Assembly: GCA_028023455.1 (NCBI GenBank)
Contig: JAQFVV010012507.1
Coordinates: 1,555,456-1,619,455, forward strand
Source of the DNA: Epiperipatus broadwayi
Lineage: Eukaryota > Onychophora > Udeonychophora > Euonychophora > Peripatidae
DNA length: 64,000 nt
Reading direction: 5' to 3'
The position numbers and the translations under genes are program-made. Below are positions 24,696 to 36,180 of the stretch, piece by piece; within the stretch, counting starts at the first letter, position 1; each line of letters begins with the position of its first letter. The notes below the pieces were generated by a model that saw nothing but the letters and a program-made list of their open reading frames with translations, was not told the origin of the DNA and searched no databases.

Positions 24696-24827
24696 TTTAC
24701 TTACTTCTAAACATAATATTTATGCTATTCTATTGTTATAGAATAAACATTCACTAAGGGTTTTACTTACTTTTAAACATAATATTTATGCTATTCTATT
24801 GTTATAGAATAGTCATTTACTAAGGAT
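24696..24827. repeat. 66-bp tandem duplication
   Basis: Two units, 24696-24761 and 24762-24827, each contain ACATAATATTTATGCTATTC and TATTGTTATAGAAT. They differ at only a few bases, so the duplication is relatively recent. Confidence 0.93.
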
Positions 24828-25870
24828 TTTCAAAATACAATTTACAATAATATCTGAGATACACTTTCATGTCCATTTGGCTACTAGTGATTAGTATATT
24901 AACTAATAATTTCTATTGATAGCATTAAAATAAAATTAGAAAACTTTACACATAATTGATATATGTCTAAACATTTCTAGAAGATTGCCAGGATAATACT
25001 AATTATCATACTACTCATAGATAAAAAAAAGTACTATCTGGCATTTTGTTAATTTAATAACAATAAAATGGTAAAAATTTTCAGAAGCCACTCACATAAC
25101 ATTCTAGAATTTGCCTATGGCCACACAATATATTATTTAAATTTTTAATTGTCTTATCAATCCATCAGCAAATTGCTTCTGGATGGTGATGATGATAATA
25201 ATACATGTTTCATGCATTAACATTACATTACTAACATATTTGTTGGTTTTCTTGTAAACTGCTGGCAAGGCCCAACATTGTAATACATACATTACTTTGA
25301 AAAGTGTCCCTGAAGTAACCAAACACTAAAAATTTAAACTTATCAATTGCCATAACAATTTTAACACATCCATTGACTTCATCTCACATGGTGGACCAAA
25401 ACATGATATCTTCATGAGGGAAAGGCTTCTCAAAGCCACAACTACACAACTGGGAAATAAGCAAAGGAATATTTCAACACCGTTTTTTAGGTAAATATAT
25501 ATGTGGATAAGATCCTAACACTGGAAAATGGAATATAAACCAAAGAAAAATCCTATCTAAGAATCTAGCTATGCTAGCTAAGAAGTGAAGACAATAATAA
25601 AATGTAAAAACACAATCCTCCCATGAAAAAATACCAAACATTGGAAAAAAACAACTCAATCCTGAATTGTACAATATAATTAGTACACAATATTAACAAA
25701 GCTACATTCATTCCACAATTATAAAAATGGGAGTGGCATATATCCTTGGCATAACTATGGCCACATAAAAAAAATAGAGAAATAAATTTTTTATCTCTAA
25801 ATCACATGATTACTATTTCTTATGCTAGCACATTACTGTTATTAGATCCTAAGATGTAGGTGCAATGCGC
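24828..25870. other. AT-rich stretch, no gene seen
   Basis: The frames at 25137-25322 and 25474-25674 (minus) are short and unremarkable. A somewhat less AT-rich patch at 25250-25480 cannot be identified. Confidence 0.5.
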
Positions 25871-25936
25871 TCAGATCCAAAGCTCCTTACTGATGAAGAC
25901 CACAAGCCAGAAACTAGTCTGGTGATATTGGATGAG
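25871..25936 (+). ncRNA. Candidate decayed type I hammerhead ribozyme
   Basis: The conserved core is present in order: CTGATGA at 25890-25896, a 13-base stem-II region, GAAAC at 25910-25914, TA, and the cleavage triplet GTC at 25917-25919. Stem III would be only two base pairs (A-T, C-G), as in the minimal hammerheads of Penelope-like elements and retrozymes. Stem I can form: the base next to CTGATGA pairs after the triplet, and distally ATCCAA (25875-25880) pairs with TTGGAT (25928-25933). Stem II (AGACC-ACA-AGCCA) is poorly paired, two of four pairs at best, so the motif is probably inactive or coincidental. It sits in a lower-AT patch (25850-26030) that may be part of a retroelement. Confidence 0.35.
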
Positions 25937-28789
25937 TAGGCACTAGATAGGGATTTTATGCACAAGTGTTCTGGCATCCATTGATTACTCTGGTTGGCAC
26001 TGAGTGGCACTACTGTATGGAGAGTTTTGCCTGTTTTAATCTCATAATAAAATTATTATAATAGTTGAAATTTTTACAAGCTTCTGATAAACCAGATATT
26101 GGCTGTTTACCCATAAATAGATAAATTGTATATTAATAAAATACTATTAGTAAATGTAGAAAAATAGGTATCTTTCTCTAGACATGTATATCATATATAA
26201 TTTACTTTAAACCAAAATAAAAAAATATCTAAATTTTACCTTAACCAATATAATAACTGAAACACTTAACAGTTGCTTTAATTATATATATATATATATA
26301 TATATTCACTTTTTTGTAATTTAGTTAAAAGATATTAATTTTAACCTTAAAAGAGAGATAACGTTTTATTTTTAATAGGATTTTTTAAAAAAGAAATCAA
26401 AAAATAAAATTTTAATAATTTTGGTAAATTTTATTTCAATTAATCAAAATTGTTATGTTTTTTCTTTTCTCTTTATCTCTTGTTTTACAAAAATTAAATC
26501 AGTACAATTAACTGATTATCTTGTTTGTTTGTTTTTTGCAAAAAAAATTTATTAAGTAGAAAGGAATATCAAGAATTTTAAGATGTAAATTTAAGCTCAT
26601 GACTTGTTTTTCAATGTGAAAGATTAAGAAGAGAAATATCTGAATAATTGGGTTTGTAAAAATGTACCTAATTGGTTGTTATAAAAATTGTTAATTGGAA
26701 ATAGTTTATGATGAGTTTGTAGGCAAGATTGTTCTAAAAATAATAATAGGCTTGTGAATAAGTCAGAAGACCCAAATGTCTGATGAAAAGAAATTATTCC
26801 TAACTGAACTGTTGAAGAGAACAGTCAAGTCTGAATCCAGCTTCTAAAAAAGAAAGAATCAAAAGTCATAACTAAGAATTGTTGCATAGTATAATAGAAG
26901 TTTTAAACAAGCTTTTAGCATACTATGAGTTTAGTCATAAAATGGTTTTTACAGCTAAAAACTAGATCTCATCTTTCTCCATATAACTTGTTTTCAGTTG
27001 ATTAAAATTTAGAAAATAAGTTATTCCTTTAAAATAATCTGCAACATTGTCTTCAAACAATAACATGAGGCTCTGTATATAATAGTCTCACATGGAAAAA
27101 TGGAGAGACTTGAGAAAATTTACTATTTTGTTAACCTGAAAATACTGCACATCACAAAAGTAATAAATTAATAATGTTTATATGTAAATCTTCAAGAAGA
27201 AAATTCAGTTAGAAACTATAATTGGAAAGAAGACTTCACAGAAGAATCAGATCATGGTTAAAGGTATTTTTTATATGCACACTGTATTTTTATTAATAAT
27301 AAAAAAAAGATTTTTTTTGTAAGTAATGATAATTCAAAATATTTTTATTAATGTTTTTAAATTGTGAAACATATTTTTTTTAATCCATTCCATTTTCTTT
27401 TAAAATTATGAAAAAGTTTTTTTTTTTTTAAATGTAATTTTTTTTTTCAATAAAATTAAATTTTTGGAACATATTTTTTCCTTTTCGTTCATTTTTTCCT
27501 CCTAAAACTTAACAAAAGATTAATTAAGCTAAGTCAAAGTTTGTTATCTTTGATTTTTTTTTAAAAAAATAGTGTTTTCTAACTCTTAGTTAATTTAAAG
27601 AAATATCTTAATGAATTAAAAATTAATTTAATGAAAAGAAATCAATTGGTTAATACAATTTTTAGAAAAATATATTTTTTTTTTGATAAAATGAATATTT
27701 AAAATTTCATACTGTCATGTCAATTTCTTTTATTTATTTTTAATCAATTAGTTATTAAATAATTGTTTTAAAATAATTTTTAGACTTTATTTTTTCCAAC
27801 TCCTGTTACATGAATTGGCAATGTGTGTGACCTTATTTCAAGACAGCTTAGTGTTCTAGGATTTTTTAAAAAATTATCCCAGTAAAACTATTTATTTACA
27901 ATAGTGTAAATTTATGAATTATTTAAAGTGATTTAGAATAAGAGGTTTTATTTATCTATTTATCTTTTGCTCACAGTAATAGGGTATACAATTCTTGCTT
28001 CCTGAGTTAGGCTAGAGCGTAACAGTTAATTATATGGATCAGGGCTTTACATTGATGTTTGGATTTTAGATAACACTGGATGGTGCAAAGACATACCCTT
28101 TAAAGTCCAAGCCTTACATTTTTCATTTATTATTAATTAGAAATTAAATTTATAGTTGGGCAGTATACATTCATGGTATTATGTGGCAAGGGCAATGATG
28201 ATGATTAGCATGTTTTATTACCTCAGTATTATTTGATTTTTGATATATTCTAATGGATTAACACCTGCTTTTGTGCATCCAAATTATTGTGATGTATTTC
28301 TGTACAAATTTGGGAATGGCTAAACCATTGGCATGGTCTTTAGTGGACCCATTTTAATTCCAGTCACAAGGGTGACTGTTGATTTTTTTATTCATGATAA
28401 TGGATAATTATTTCTTTTGTTTAATGCTGGGAGAAGTTATAATTATTTTATTTTTTTGATGATATGTTGTATTTATTATATTTATTTATTTTATATGCAT
28501 TCATTTTGATTATTAAATAATGAAAAGTATGGATGTAAGGGTAATATGGAAAATGGAAAAGCACCCCCATCCATCTTCAAAATAAATAGTCAATTAACAT
28601 CAAGCAATATAAAACTAAATAAATATAAAATTAGCACTGACAAATAACAAAAGAATAAATATAAAAGAAGCATGTGTAAAAAATAGGCATGAGAATTACC
28701 ATTGCAATAATAATATAAGTAGTTATAACCATTTCATAACATCACCTGAATTAAATAAAAATAATTAGCAATAATCTCTCATGACTGGA
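25937..28789. other. AT-rich stretch, no gene seen
   Basis: Includes (AT)n at 26283-26306 and numerous A/T homopolymers at 27300-27700. No protein-like frame is seen. A segment at 26805-26850 (GAACTGTTGAAGAG, GTCTGAATCCAGCTTCT) is an inverted relative of the short repeat at 31860-31965. Confidence 0.55.
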
Positions 28790-29200
28790 TCTAAAGAGAT
28801 AGACTACAAACAGACTAATTATCTAGACATGGTCAAACTTAGGGCAAAATATAACACAATCACATTCATCTGGATGTACATATTTAAGTGTTAAATTTTC
28901 ACAAAAATAATTATGGACTCCTGACACATGCTGATCATGATCAATGGTCAGGTCATCAGTGTTCATGCCAAGAATCATACCAATTTCTAATCTATTTAAA
29001 AATAAGATGCAATGAATGGACTTTAAATATGATTTTGGCCTTTGCACTATCTAGAGACTTATCTGGATGTCCAAACACCAATCATAATCCCGCACATATA
29101 AATAAATTAATAATTATTGCTGAGCTAGTTCAAGATTCAAGGACCCTAAGAACTTTGACCAAAATAATGTATACCTATATATTCTTAGTATATTTATTAA
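28790..29200. other. Unidentified lower-AT patch with overlapping ORFs on both strands
   Basis: The plus strand is open at 28888-29205 (105 codons) and the minus strand at 28823-29047 (74 codons). Both have mixed composition, unlike the flanking AT-driven frames. I cannot match either to a family. A remnant of a transposable-element protein is the most likely source. Confidence 0.3.
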
Positions 29201-29818
29201 AATAGTCTTGTTAAAATAATTTATCAATCCTTTAATTCTTTCAGTTTCAAGCTGCCATATTGAACTTTTTAAAATACTGGCCTGACACACAATTTTCACA
29301 ATAACTTCAGTTTTAATTATGTTAGAGCAAAAATAATTACATTGCTAGAAACTAGAAACATTAAGGAAACAATAAACATAAAATAAATAGTGATAACTAT
29401 ATAAAAAATAAGGAAAAAAGAAATTATCACATCTGAAATAATTATTATTTTATTGTTTGTTCATAATTTGAAAAGTAACATTAACTAAAATTGAAAATAC
29501 ATCTTCAATGATAATTTCTTTGTATTCCTCACAAAATTATCTTTCTAAACATGTATAACATGTCTTACCTGAGATAATTCATAGCTTCACATTGTCCAAA
29601 AGAAGTTGGTTATGAATGCTTCATTTTTATCTTGTACCCCAACAGTTCCAAATATCAAAGGCATCTATAAAGAAAAAGATTCATCCTAATAAAAGATACA
29701 AAAGAGATCATCATAGCAATTGGCTTCTTATCCATCTAAAACTAGAAATTGTAGGCTACTGTCTGTATCACTGATAAAATGAGTTTCATCTCTTCATTTT
29801 ATATTATTTGTGTACATC

Positions 29819-30056
29819 AGTGATGTTTATATTCTTTATGTACACACAAGTGATGTTTATATTCTTTATGCACAGAAGTGATGCTATCTTATTATATTTA
29901 TTGTACCACATAGATATAATTTATTTGCATATAGTGTATTTGTTAGCTATAGACTTGAAAATAATGTTATGAAACATATAGCAAAAACAAAGCATGAACC
30001 ATGTATATATAATTTATTTGCATACAGATCATTTATTAGCTACAGACTTGAAAAAC
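29819..30056. repeat. Two local duplications: a ~29-bp unit (x3) and a 93-bp-spaced pair
   Basis: AGTGATGTTTATATTCTTTA recurs at 29819 and 29849, with a partial third at 29877. Directly after, 29906-29962 and 29999-30056 are a direct repeat 93 bp apart, sharing ATATAATTTATTTGCATA, TTAGCTA and AGACTTGAAAA. Confidence 0.85.
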
Positions 30057-31859
30057 ATAAACAAGAATCAGAATTTGATTATATGTTTGTCTATGTTTGT
30101 ATACATTTGATTATTAGTTTTATAACAAATTACTTATAAACCATATTATATAAACATAATTAATGATTTTCGTAATAAATTATACTTTTTGAAAAACATT
30201 ATTTTTATAATAATGTAGGTAGAACATTAGAAAATTACATTAGATATGAACCAAATTTTATATGAGCATAAATAACTAACACACACAAATTCCAAACTAT
30301 AGTTAATAAAAAATATAACTTTATGAAAAAAATAAAAAAATGAATATAATTTTATGAAAAAAAATTACATTGAACATCTATTGTCAACCATCTTTGTGAG
30401 TAGCACCGGAGAAAGGTCATTTGCAGCCTGTAAATTATTTTTGTCTTTTATCGCTTTGTGATAAGTACAAAAATTATAATTAAAAAAACAAAAACATTAA
30501 ATACTGTGGTCGATTAAAACTGCTGCCAAAAATTCAAATTTTAACCGATTTTTTAAAAATAAACATTTTCTGAAAGCCACATGACTCAGCATTCAAACGA
30601 TCATATTTTGATCTATGTGATGCTTATACATTTTATGTCAGTAAAGAAAGAAAACAAAACATCATCTGAAAAATGCCTGAGGCACGCTCGCAGCACTAAC
30701 AATGCTGAATGAGTTAAAATACTATGCTATAATAAAATTCAGTCATACACACTGCCAATTTATAAAACAGATATCTAGAGGAGTAAAAACATTAATACTA
30801 TTATTTTTATAATAATTATTTATTAAATTAACTAATAAATTAATTTTTAAACAATATGATAATATGAAAATTCCAACTCTGATACATTTTATTAAAAAAT
30901 ATAATTTCATATAGCAAAAGCAATTGATTTTTATTAACTATATTAATTAACCTTTACTTTAAACAGAATTATTTCCCCTTTCAATAATTAAAATTGTAGA
31001 ACAATAGTTCAAAAATAAAAAATTAAATTAGCTAAAACCCTTTTCTCTATTATTATGAAAATGAAAGGGTATTATATAATTACATGTTAAAGAGAAAAAA
31101 AGATAAAGAGAAAAAAATCATTTCAATAAAAAAAATTAACAATTAATCATTACAATTAATTATTACATTTTAAAAAAATATATATGTAGATGTAATGTGC
31201 ACTTTAAAGTACTTTGTTATAATGAATTTATTTCTTGAGTCCTTCTATGTTAATTGCAATTTTCAGTTTTCTTTCATTTTAGCTTCCATTGCTGGATTGA
31301 AACAATTCTCTTTTTTTAGAAGTTCTTTTATTTACATAAATAAGCATTTATTTTATAACATCTTCATTTATTAATAACATTCTCACAGCGTCTGCGCAAT
31401 TAGCTTAACAGGCTGTCATTCTATCGTAAGTTCTTTTATTGTTTTTGCACTTTTGTAGATTCAAATTTGCATTATGATAACTTCTTCATTAAAATACATT
31501 TCCTGAGAAATGTAATCAGTTACATTTATCCACTTTAACAATGTATTTATGTTTTACACAGGTTAAATCTATCCATTTTTTCAATCTACTATTTTTCAGG
31601 ATATGGCTACCACATTTACCACACATAATGAGACAGTTATGATTTGGGATACAAACAAGACTTATTGCAGATTATTTCAGGGCTATTTTTTCTATATTTT
31701 CTTTAGTGAACAGAATACTTGGTAAGGTTTAATGATGCTTGGCTACTATCTAAAACTTAGCAAGTGCTTTTTCAAAATCCATTTTTAAAATATTTTTTAA
31801 ATTAATAAAGAAACTATTTCTCACTGTTCTTTTCATATATGAAATGCTGTTGCTGATTT
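30057..31859. other. AT-rich stretch with two small lower-AT patches
   Basis: At 30381-30461 a plus frame reads LSTIFVSSTGERSFAACKLF and then stops. The ERSF core recalls the C-terminal dimerisation motif of hAT transposases, but it is too short to call. A second patch at 30665-30715 is followed by TTAA at 30713-30716. Neither is assigned. Confidence 0.4.
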
Positions 31860-31965
31860 CTTCAACAGTTGAATCAAGAATGAATGCTATTTTCTCTTCA
31901 ACAGCTGAATCCAGAAAAACTGTTGTCACTGATATCTTCAACAGCTTAATCAAGAATGACTGTTT
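31860..31965. repeat. Three-unit ~38-bp tandem repeat
   Basis: CTTCAACAG(T/C)TGAATC-type units begin near 31859, 31897 and 31936. Each carries TTCAACAG followed by an AATC(A/C)AGAA block. On the minus strand they encode repeating LDS(T/A)VEE, but the frame is short. Confidence 0.75.
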
Positions 31966-32787
31966 CTCACATCATACCTGTTTCATATTAATTTTTGAAC
32001 CAATTTTATATCCATTCAATCACATCTTATCTCAGACATAATCTTGACCAATTGTGTCTATTTTTATAAAAGATTATTTTATTATTTCACTCCTTTTTTA
32101 ATTAAAAAAATTCAATCACAAAATATTCCTTTGTAGTTATTTTTTCTCTTTTGCCAAAAAAACAAAATTAGCTTTTAATTACCCTTTGATTTAAATAACA
32201 AATTAGGTTTTAATTACTCTTTGATTTGAACAACTTTACTTTTTGTTCCAGAAAAGTAAAAAACAAAGAACAAAAAACTTTAATTAAAATAAAAAAAATT
32301 AATTAACATGTTAAAACTTTATTTTTAGTTTGCTCTCTGTTAAAACCATGGTAAATATGAGATAATTTAAAAAAAAAAAAAAAAGCTGAAACTAAAACAT
32401 AATAAATTACTGAATAAAAAAAAATTCTATTATTTTTTTTTTTACATTAAAACTGGTAGATTAAATTACTGAAAAAACAACAACAATTATTTTATTTTAT
32501 ACTTTCTTTTTTCTTTTACAATTAATTACAACAAATTTTATTTACAATTTTATTTCGTAAAATGTCTGGAAATTTTATATTATCATTTACGAAACTTTTT
32601 TAAATTAATCAATACTTATTATAAAAAGAGATGAGAAAATTGTATCCTATCATTTCCCCATTCTAACTTTTCTAGTTCTAATAAGTTTATATCTGAGTTG
32701 GTCTCTGTCTAAAATATATTTATAAACTCAAGGGGTAATATTGAGGAATGAAAAAAATTCTCCATAAAAGCAACAATTTTGTTGTTT

Positions 32788-32903
32788 AAAGATTTAGTAT
32801 TGTCAAGCGTTGGTGGCCTAGCGGTTAGCACAGCTGCTTTCCAAGTAGCCAGCCTGGGTTCTTCCTGGTCAACGCTTTGACATATAAAAAAAGATTTAGT
32901 ATT
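32788..32903 (+). mobile_element. tRNA-derived retroposon with 14-bp target duplication
   Basis: The tRNA-like sequence at 32807-32876 is bounded by perfect 14-bp direct repeats, AAAGATTTAGTATT at 32788-32801 and 32890-32903. Between the tRNA and the right repeat is a short A-rich tail (TTTGACATATAAAA). Such a target duplication with an A-rich tail is the hallmark of LINE-mediated retroposition. The copied transcript included five bases of leader (GTCAA, 32802-32806) and a trailer (TTGAC, 32877-32881) that pair with each other. A precursor, or an already hairpin-extended tRNA-like RNA, was therefore retroposed rather than a mature tRNA. Confidence 0.85.
32807..32876 (+). pseudogene. tRNA-Gly(TCC) pseudogene
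   Basis: The 70-nt sequence folds as a tRNA. The acceptor GCGTTGG pairs with TCAACGC (one G-T), and the D-arm/A-box region is TGGCCTAGCGG. The anticodon stem is GCTGC/GTAGC with loop TTTCCAA, giving anticodon TCC, which reads GGA (glycine). The overall sequence closely resembles animal tRNA-Gly(TCC), which also begins GCGTTGGTGG and carries GCTGC-x-TTCCAAG. Two bases are missing from the T loop (GGTTC-TTCC where GGTTCGATTCC is expected), shortening it to five and breaking the B box. It is therefore unlikely to be transcribed or functional as a tRNA. Confidence 0.82.
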
Positions 32904-33429
32904 ACCTGCAATACATTTTTGATTAGAAAGATAGAATAGAAACAATATACCAATGATGGATATTCATCAGAAAATATATAGGAATTTCATTAGTTATATA
33001 AATGCTAATTGTATTAAGTATATATTTTCATTTTTAAAACAAATACATTTAAAAGATTATGTTTATCAAATTGTATAACCAAAATTAAATTTAAAAAAGT
33101 AATCAGAAAGATAATATATTATGAAAAGATAGAAGTATTAACTATCAAAACTTTGTACTCTAATTTACAAAGAAAAGGTAAAATATACAATTCAAGTGAT
33201 GTTAATAACAAATTAGGAATAAACATTTTATTTGTTAATAAGATAACATTTTCAAACACAATAAAAACTAAACTAAAATATATTAACTGTGTAAATGTTA
33301 TATCATTATATACTGCCATTTTAGATTTACTAAATATATATTTAGATTATTTACCTGTTAATAGTTTGTATATTTCAAACTTATGAAAGATGTAAATAAA
33401 AAAAATTATTGTACTAGTAACTATAATCA
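32904..33429. other. AT-rich stretch with opposed short ORFs
   Basis: The plus frame 33153-33386 (77 codons) and the minus frame 33119-33319 overlap. The plus frame could be an upstream piece of the adjacent Penelope-like element, but no motif is seen. Confidence 0.35.
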
Positions 33430-34330
33430 AAATATAACAGAAAAAATTGTTCAACGCAAGATAGATATCAGTAATCATTCAAATATTTTAGGTTTGCAAT
33501 GCACTCCTCCAAAGCTTGTTTTAAGTCTAAAGTTAAATATACACATATATATGTCTACATAGGAGAAAAGTCTTTTTAATAATTTCAATTTTGTTTGTGG
33601 ACGTGAAAATAGTTGAAATTGTCTTTTGAGTGAATCAAACAAGTTAAATGGTGTAAATTGGATAGTTGAAATCAAACAAAATAATGATATTAAATATCTT
33701 GATCTGTATATTATAAAAATGATGGTTTATTAGTTATAAATTGATAATCAAATCATTAAAAAAAGATATATACATTGTAAATCAAACATATTAATTGTGT
33801 ATAAGATGATAAGTCTTATAATAAGAAATTGTCATTATGAAATAATAAATCACAAAATATTGAAAAATTTACAAATGAGTTGATTGAAATTGGATATAAT
33901 AATAAATGAATTTACTATACTTTATATCAATTTAAAAATATATATATATATACTAATTTAAAAGATCAGAAAGTTAATGATAAAAATGAATATACATTTT
34001 ATATGTTTCAAATACTTAAGTTAAATTTAAATATATATATATAATGAATTATATAATATATTTTATGTTCCGTATAATATTGATGGAATGATAAATAATT
34101 CAAAAATATTATAACTTTGAAACATAAAAATAGCATTGTATATCACATTTCATGTAAATGCAAAACTTCATACATAGTGAATTGAGATCTTGTCTTGAAA
34201 AAAGATGAAAAGAGCTTCAACTATTACGTAAACATAGAAAATATGAACAGTAATTATTTAATAATGGCATCTATTTTCTTTGATCATAAAAGAACATATG
34301 AGGTATGAGGAGAAAAACCATAATAAAAGA
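33430..34330 (+). mobile_element. Penelope-like retroelement fragment (RT thumb and GIY-YIG region), decayed
   Basis: Plus-strand translation, crossing several frameshifts, gives FNNFNFVCGREN, then IKYLDLYIIKNDGLLVIN (near 33690-33735). The second segment matches the FLD-x(1-3)-I...DG-x-L strand of Penelope-like reverse transcriptases just before the NWY-K-...-YLxxxSNH segment. NHKILKNLQ and a further stretch to 33900 read like the thumb helix. Near 34128-34176, HKNSIVYHISCKCKTSYI resembles the start of the GIY-YIG endonuclease (VYxIxCxC...SYIG), followed by Lys/Arg-rich sequence and HKRTYE near 34290. Domain order RT then GIY-YIG on one strand is diagnostic of these elements. It is AT-decayed and inactive. 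Confidence 0.55.
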
Positions 34331-35379
34331 AAAATTAAAGAGACAATATTATTAAATAGAAATATGATATATTTAATTAATAAATAGTATTAAAATGTTA
34401 AAATTTAGCATTCTTGATTTATAATCCTGATGATATTTACTTCCTCTAAATTTAACCCACAATAAATGCAATGTGGTTTAATCATGTAAATGCTATAAGA
34501 TGTATCTCATACTGCCTTTAAGAAGAGTATTTGTTTTATAAAAATATTGTTTCAAATTTATTTTTTATAAGCATTTTTTACAATATCTATTAAAATATTT
34601 GTATATAAAAATATAAAAAAATATAGCCATAAAGTTGCAAAAATGAAGAAATAAGATTATTTTTCTTAAACTGGATTCAAGTAATTACATTCTTATAATC
34701 AGTTATTATAATAAAATAAATTTATTTTTTATTATTGCCATTAGTTACAATAAACCTTATAATATTCATTTTAGAAAAGTAGCAAAAAAAAGATATTTAA
34801 AAAGTTAAAAAAAATGTACAGCCATTTAGAATACAAGAAAGTATGAAATACCACTCTTTCTGAAAGATGCGGGGGGGGGGATATCAAATTTAAACTTCAA
34901 ATTAAATGAAATTTAAATTAAATTAAATTTAAAATCAAACTAATTTGACTTTGAGAAAATAAGTACCCATTTAGGAAGGTAGTGAGAAGGAAATTTTTCA
35001 ATTTAAAAAATATGTAATTAAGATATTTAAAAATTGATAGTGGTATAATATACCACTTATAGCTGTTGAGGGTTAAATTTTAATCATTTTCATTAAAAAA
35101 GATTGAAAATATTTCTGTGTTTGATTATAATTATTTATAAAATATATAATTATTGTTATATATTATTATTTTTACAACAATTATTCAATGTCAAACATTT
35201 TATTTTATATAAGTATGAAAACAAAATTTTTTTGGGTAATAAACCTAAGATACCATTGTGTCCGCTATAGGTTCTGCTACTTATTCTTTGACTCAATTTT
35301 TAGCCCAATGAATGCAGCCATTGACAGATAACTTTCCGCTTAAAATTAAAAATTCAGCTTATTTGCTTCTATTATTAAA
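34331..35379. other. AT-rich stretch with a G-run and a palindrome
   Basis: A 10-G run is at 34871-34880, and a perfect hairpin AGTGGTAT-AAT-ATACCACT at 35039-35057. A slightly less AT-rich part at 35250-35340 may be an upstream piece of the next Penelope-like copy. Confidence 0.5.
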
Positions 35380-36180
35380 AACTTAAAGCGTGTTAAAAGT
35401 GATTTATTGGTCAGTTTTGATGTCTCTTTTATGTTTGAAAAGACTTTATCTAAAAAGTAGCTTAATACAATAATTTACCTGCTTTTGTTATTCCATTGGA
35501 AAAACACTGCCTTAAAAGTATATTTTTTACTTATGGTTTCTAAGATATAATCAAGCAAAATAGTTTCTATTACCATTCCACTATCATCTATAGTTGTTGA
35601 TCTCTTCATGAATAATTTTGACTATCAATTATTGAATGAAACTAAAAAGAGACCTTCTATTTGGCTCAGACATGTGAATGATACATTTATTACATAGCAC
35701 ATGATATAGATGTATTGAATTCTTTTCTTATTTTTCTTAATGGATGGCATTCTAATATTAAGTTCACCATTTACCATGAACATTGAAATAACAAACATTT
35801 CCTTTTCTAAATATTTTAATTGCTAAAAAATCTGATGGCTCTTTGTCATTATCTATTTATAAAAAATCCACTCATACAAATTTATATCTCAGTTTTAATT
35901 CTCATAATCACTCTGCTCATATATTTTCTATGGAAAAAAATGTTTTAATAAGAGCATATAGTTTGTCTAGTAAGGATCTTCTTGCCCAAAAAATAGCATT
36001 AACTAAAAATATTCTACTTTTTAATAATGCAGTAAAAATATATATTGAAATTGGAACTATTTCAGCTATAGAGTTGCTTAATCTTTAATATATTTAGGGT
36101 CAATCAGTCAGTTAGTTAAATATCCAATTCTCAAAATATTAACTCTTTTTATAAAACTCTGTAATTCTTAAACTCTCACT
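35380..36180 (+). mobile_element. Penelope-like element copy A, reverse transcriptase part
   Basis: Plus-strand motifs appear in the right order. Motif A is SFDVSFMFEKTLSK (35413-35457). Motif B is ITIPLSSIVVDLFMNNFDYQ (35569-35628), where PLS-x(4)-D-x-FM is typical. Motif C is WLRHVNDTFI near 35660-35691, in which the usual YVDD has become HVND. Next come HSNIKFTIYHEH-like sequence near 35750, KKSDGSLSLSIYKKSTHTN (35826-35881) and an 81-codon open frame (35843-36088) including LYLSFNSHNHSAH, the conserved thumb segment of Penelope-like RTs. The GIY-YIG part expected downstream is absent here. It probably continues at 39880, after an interruption of about 3.7 kb. Loss of a catalytic Asp and stop codons make it inactive. 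Confidence 0.75.

Noticed and set aside
26780-26800. CTGATGAAAAGAAA, hammerhead-like
   Set aside because: There is no room for stem II between CTGATGA and GAAA, and no cleavage triplet with stem I.
30381-30461. LSTIFVSSTGERSFAACKLF resembling a hAT transposase C-terminus
   Set aside because: Only the ERSF core fits, the frame is 26 codons, and no terminal repeats or 8-bp duplication were found.
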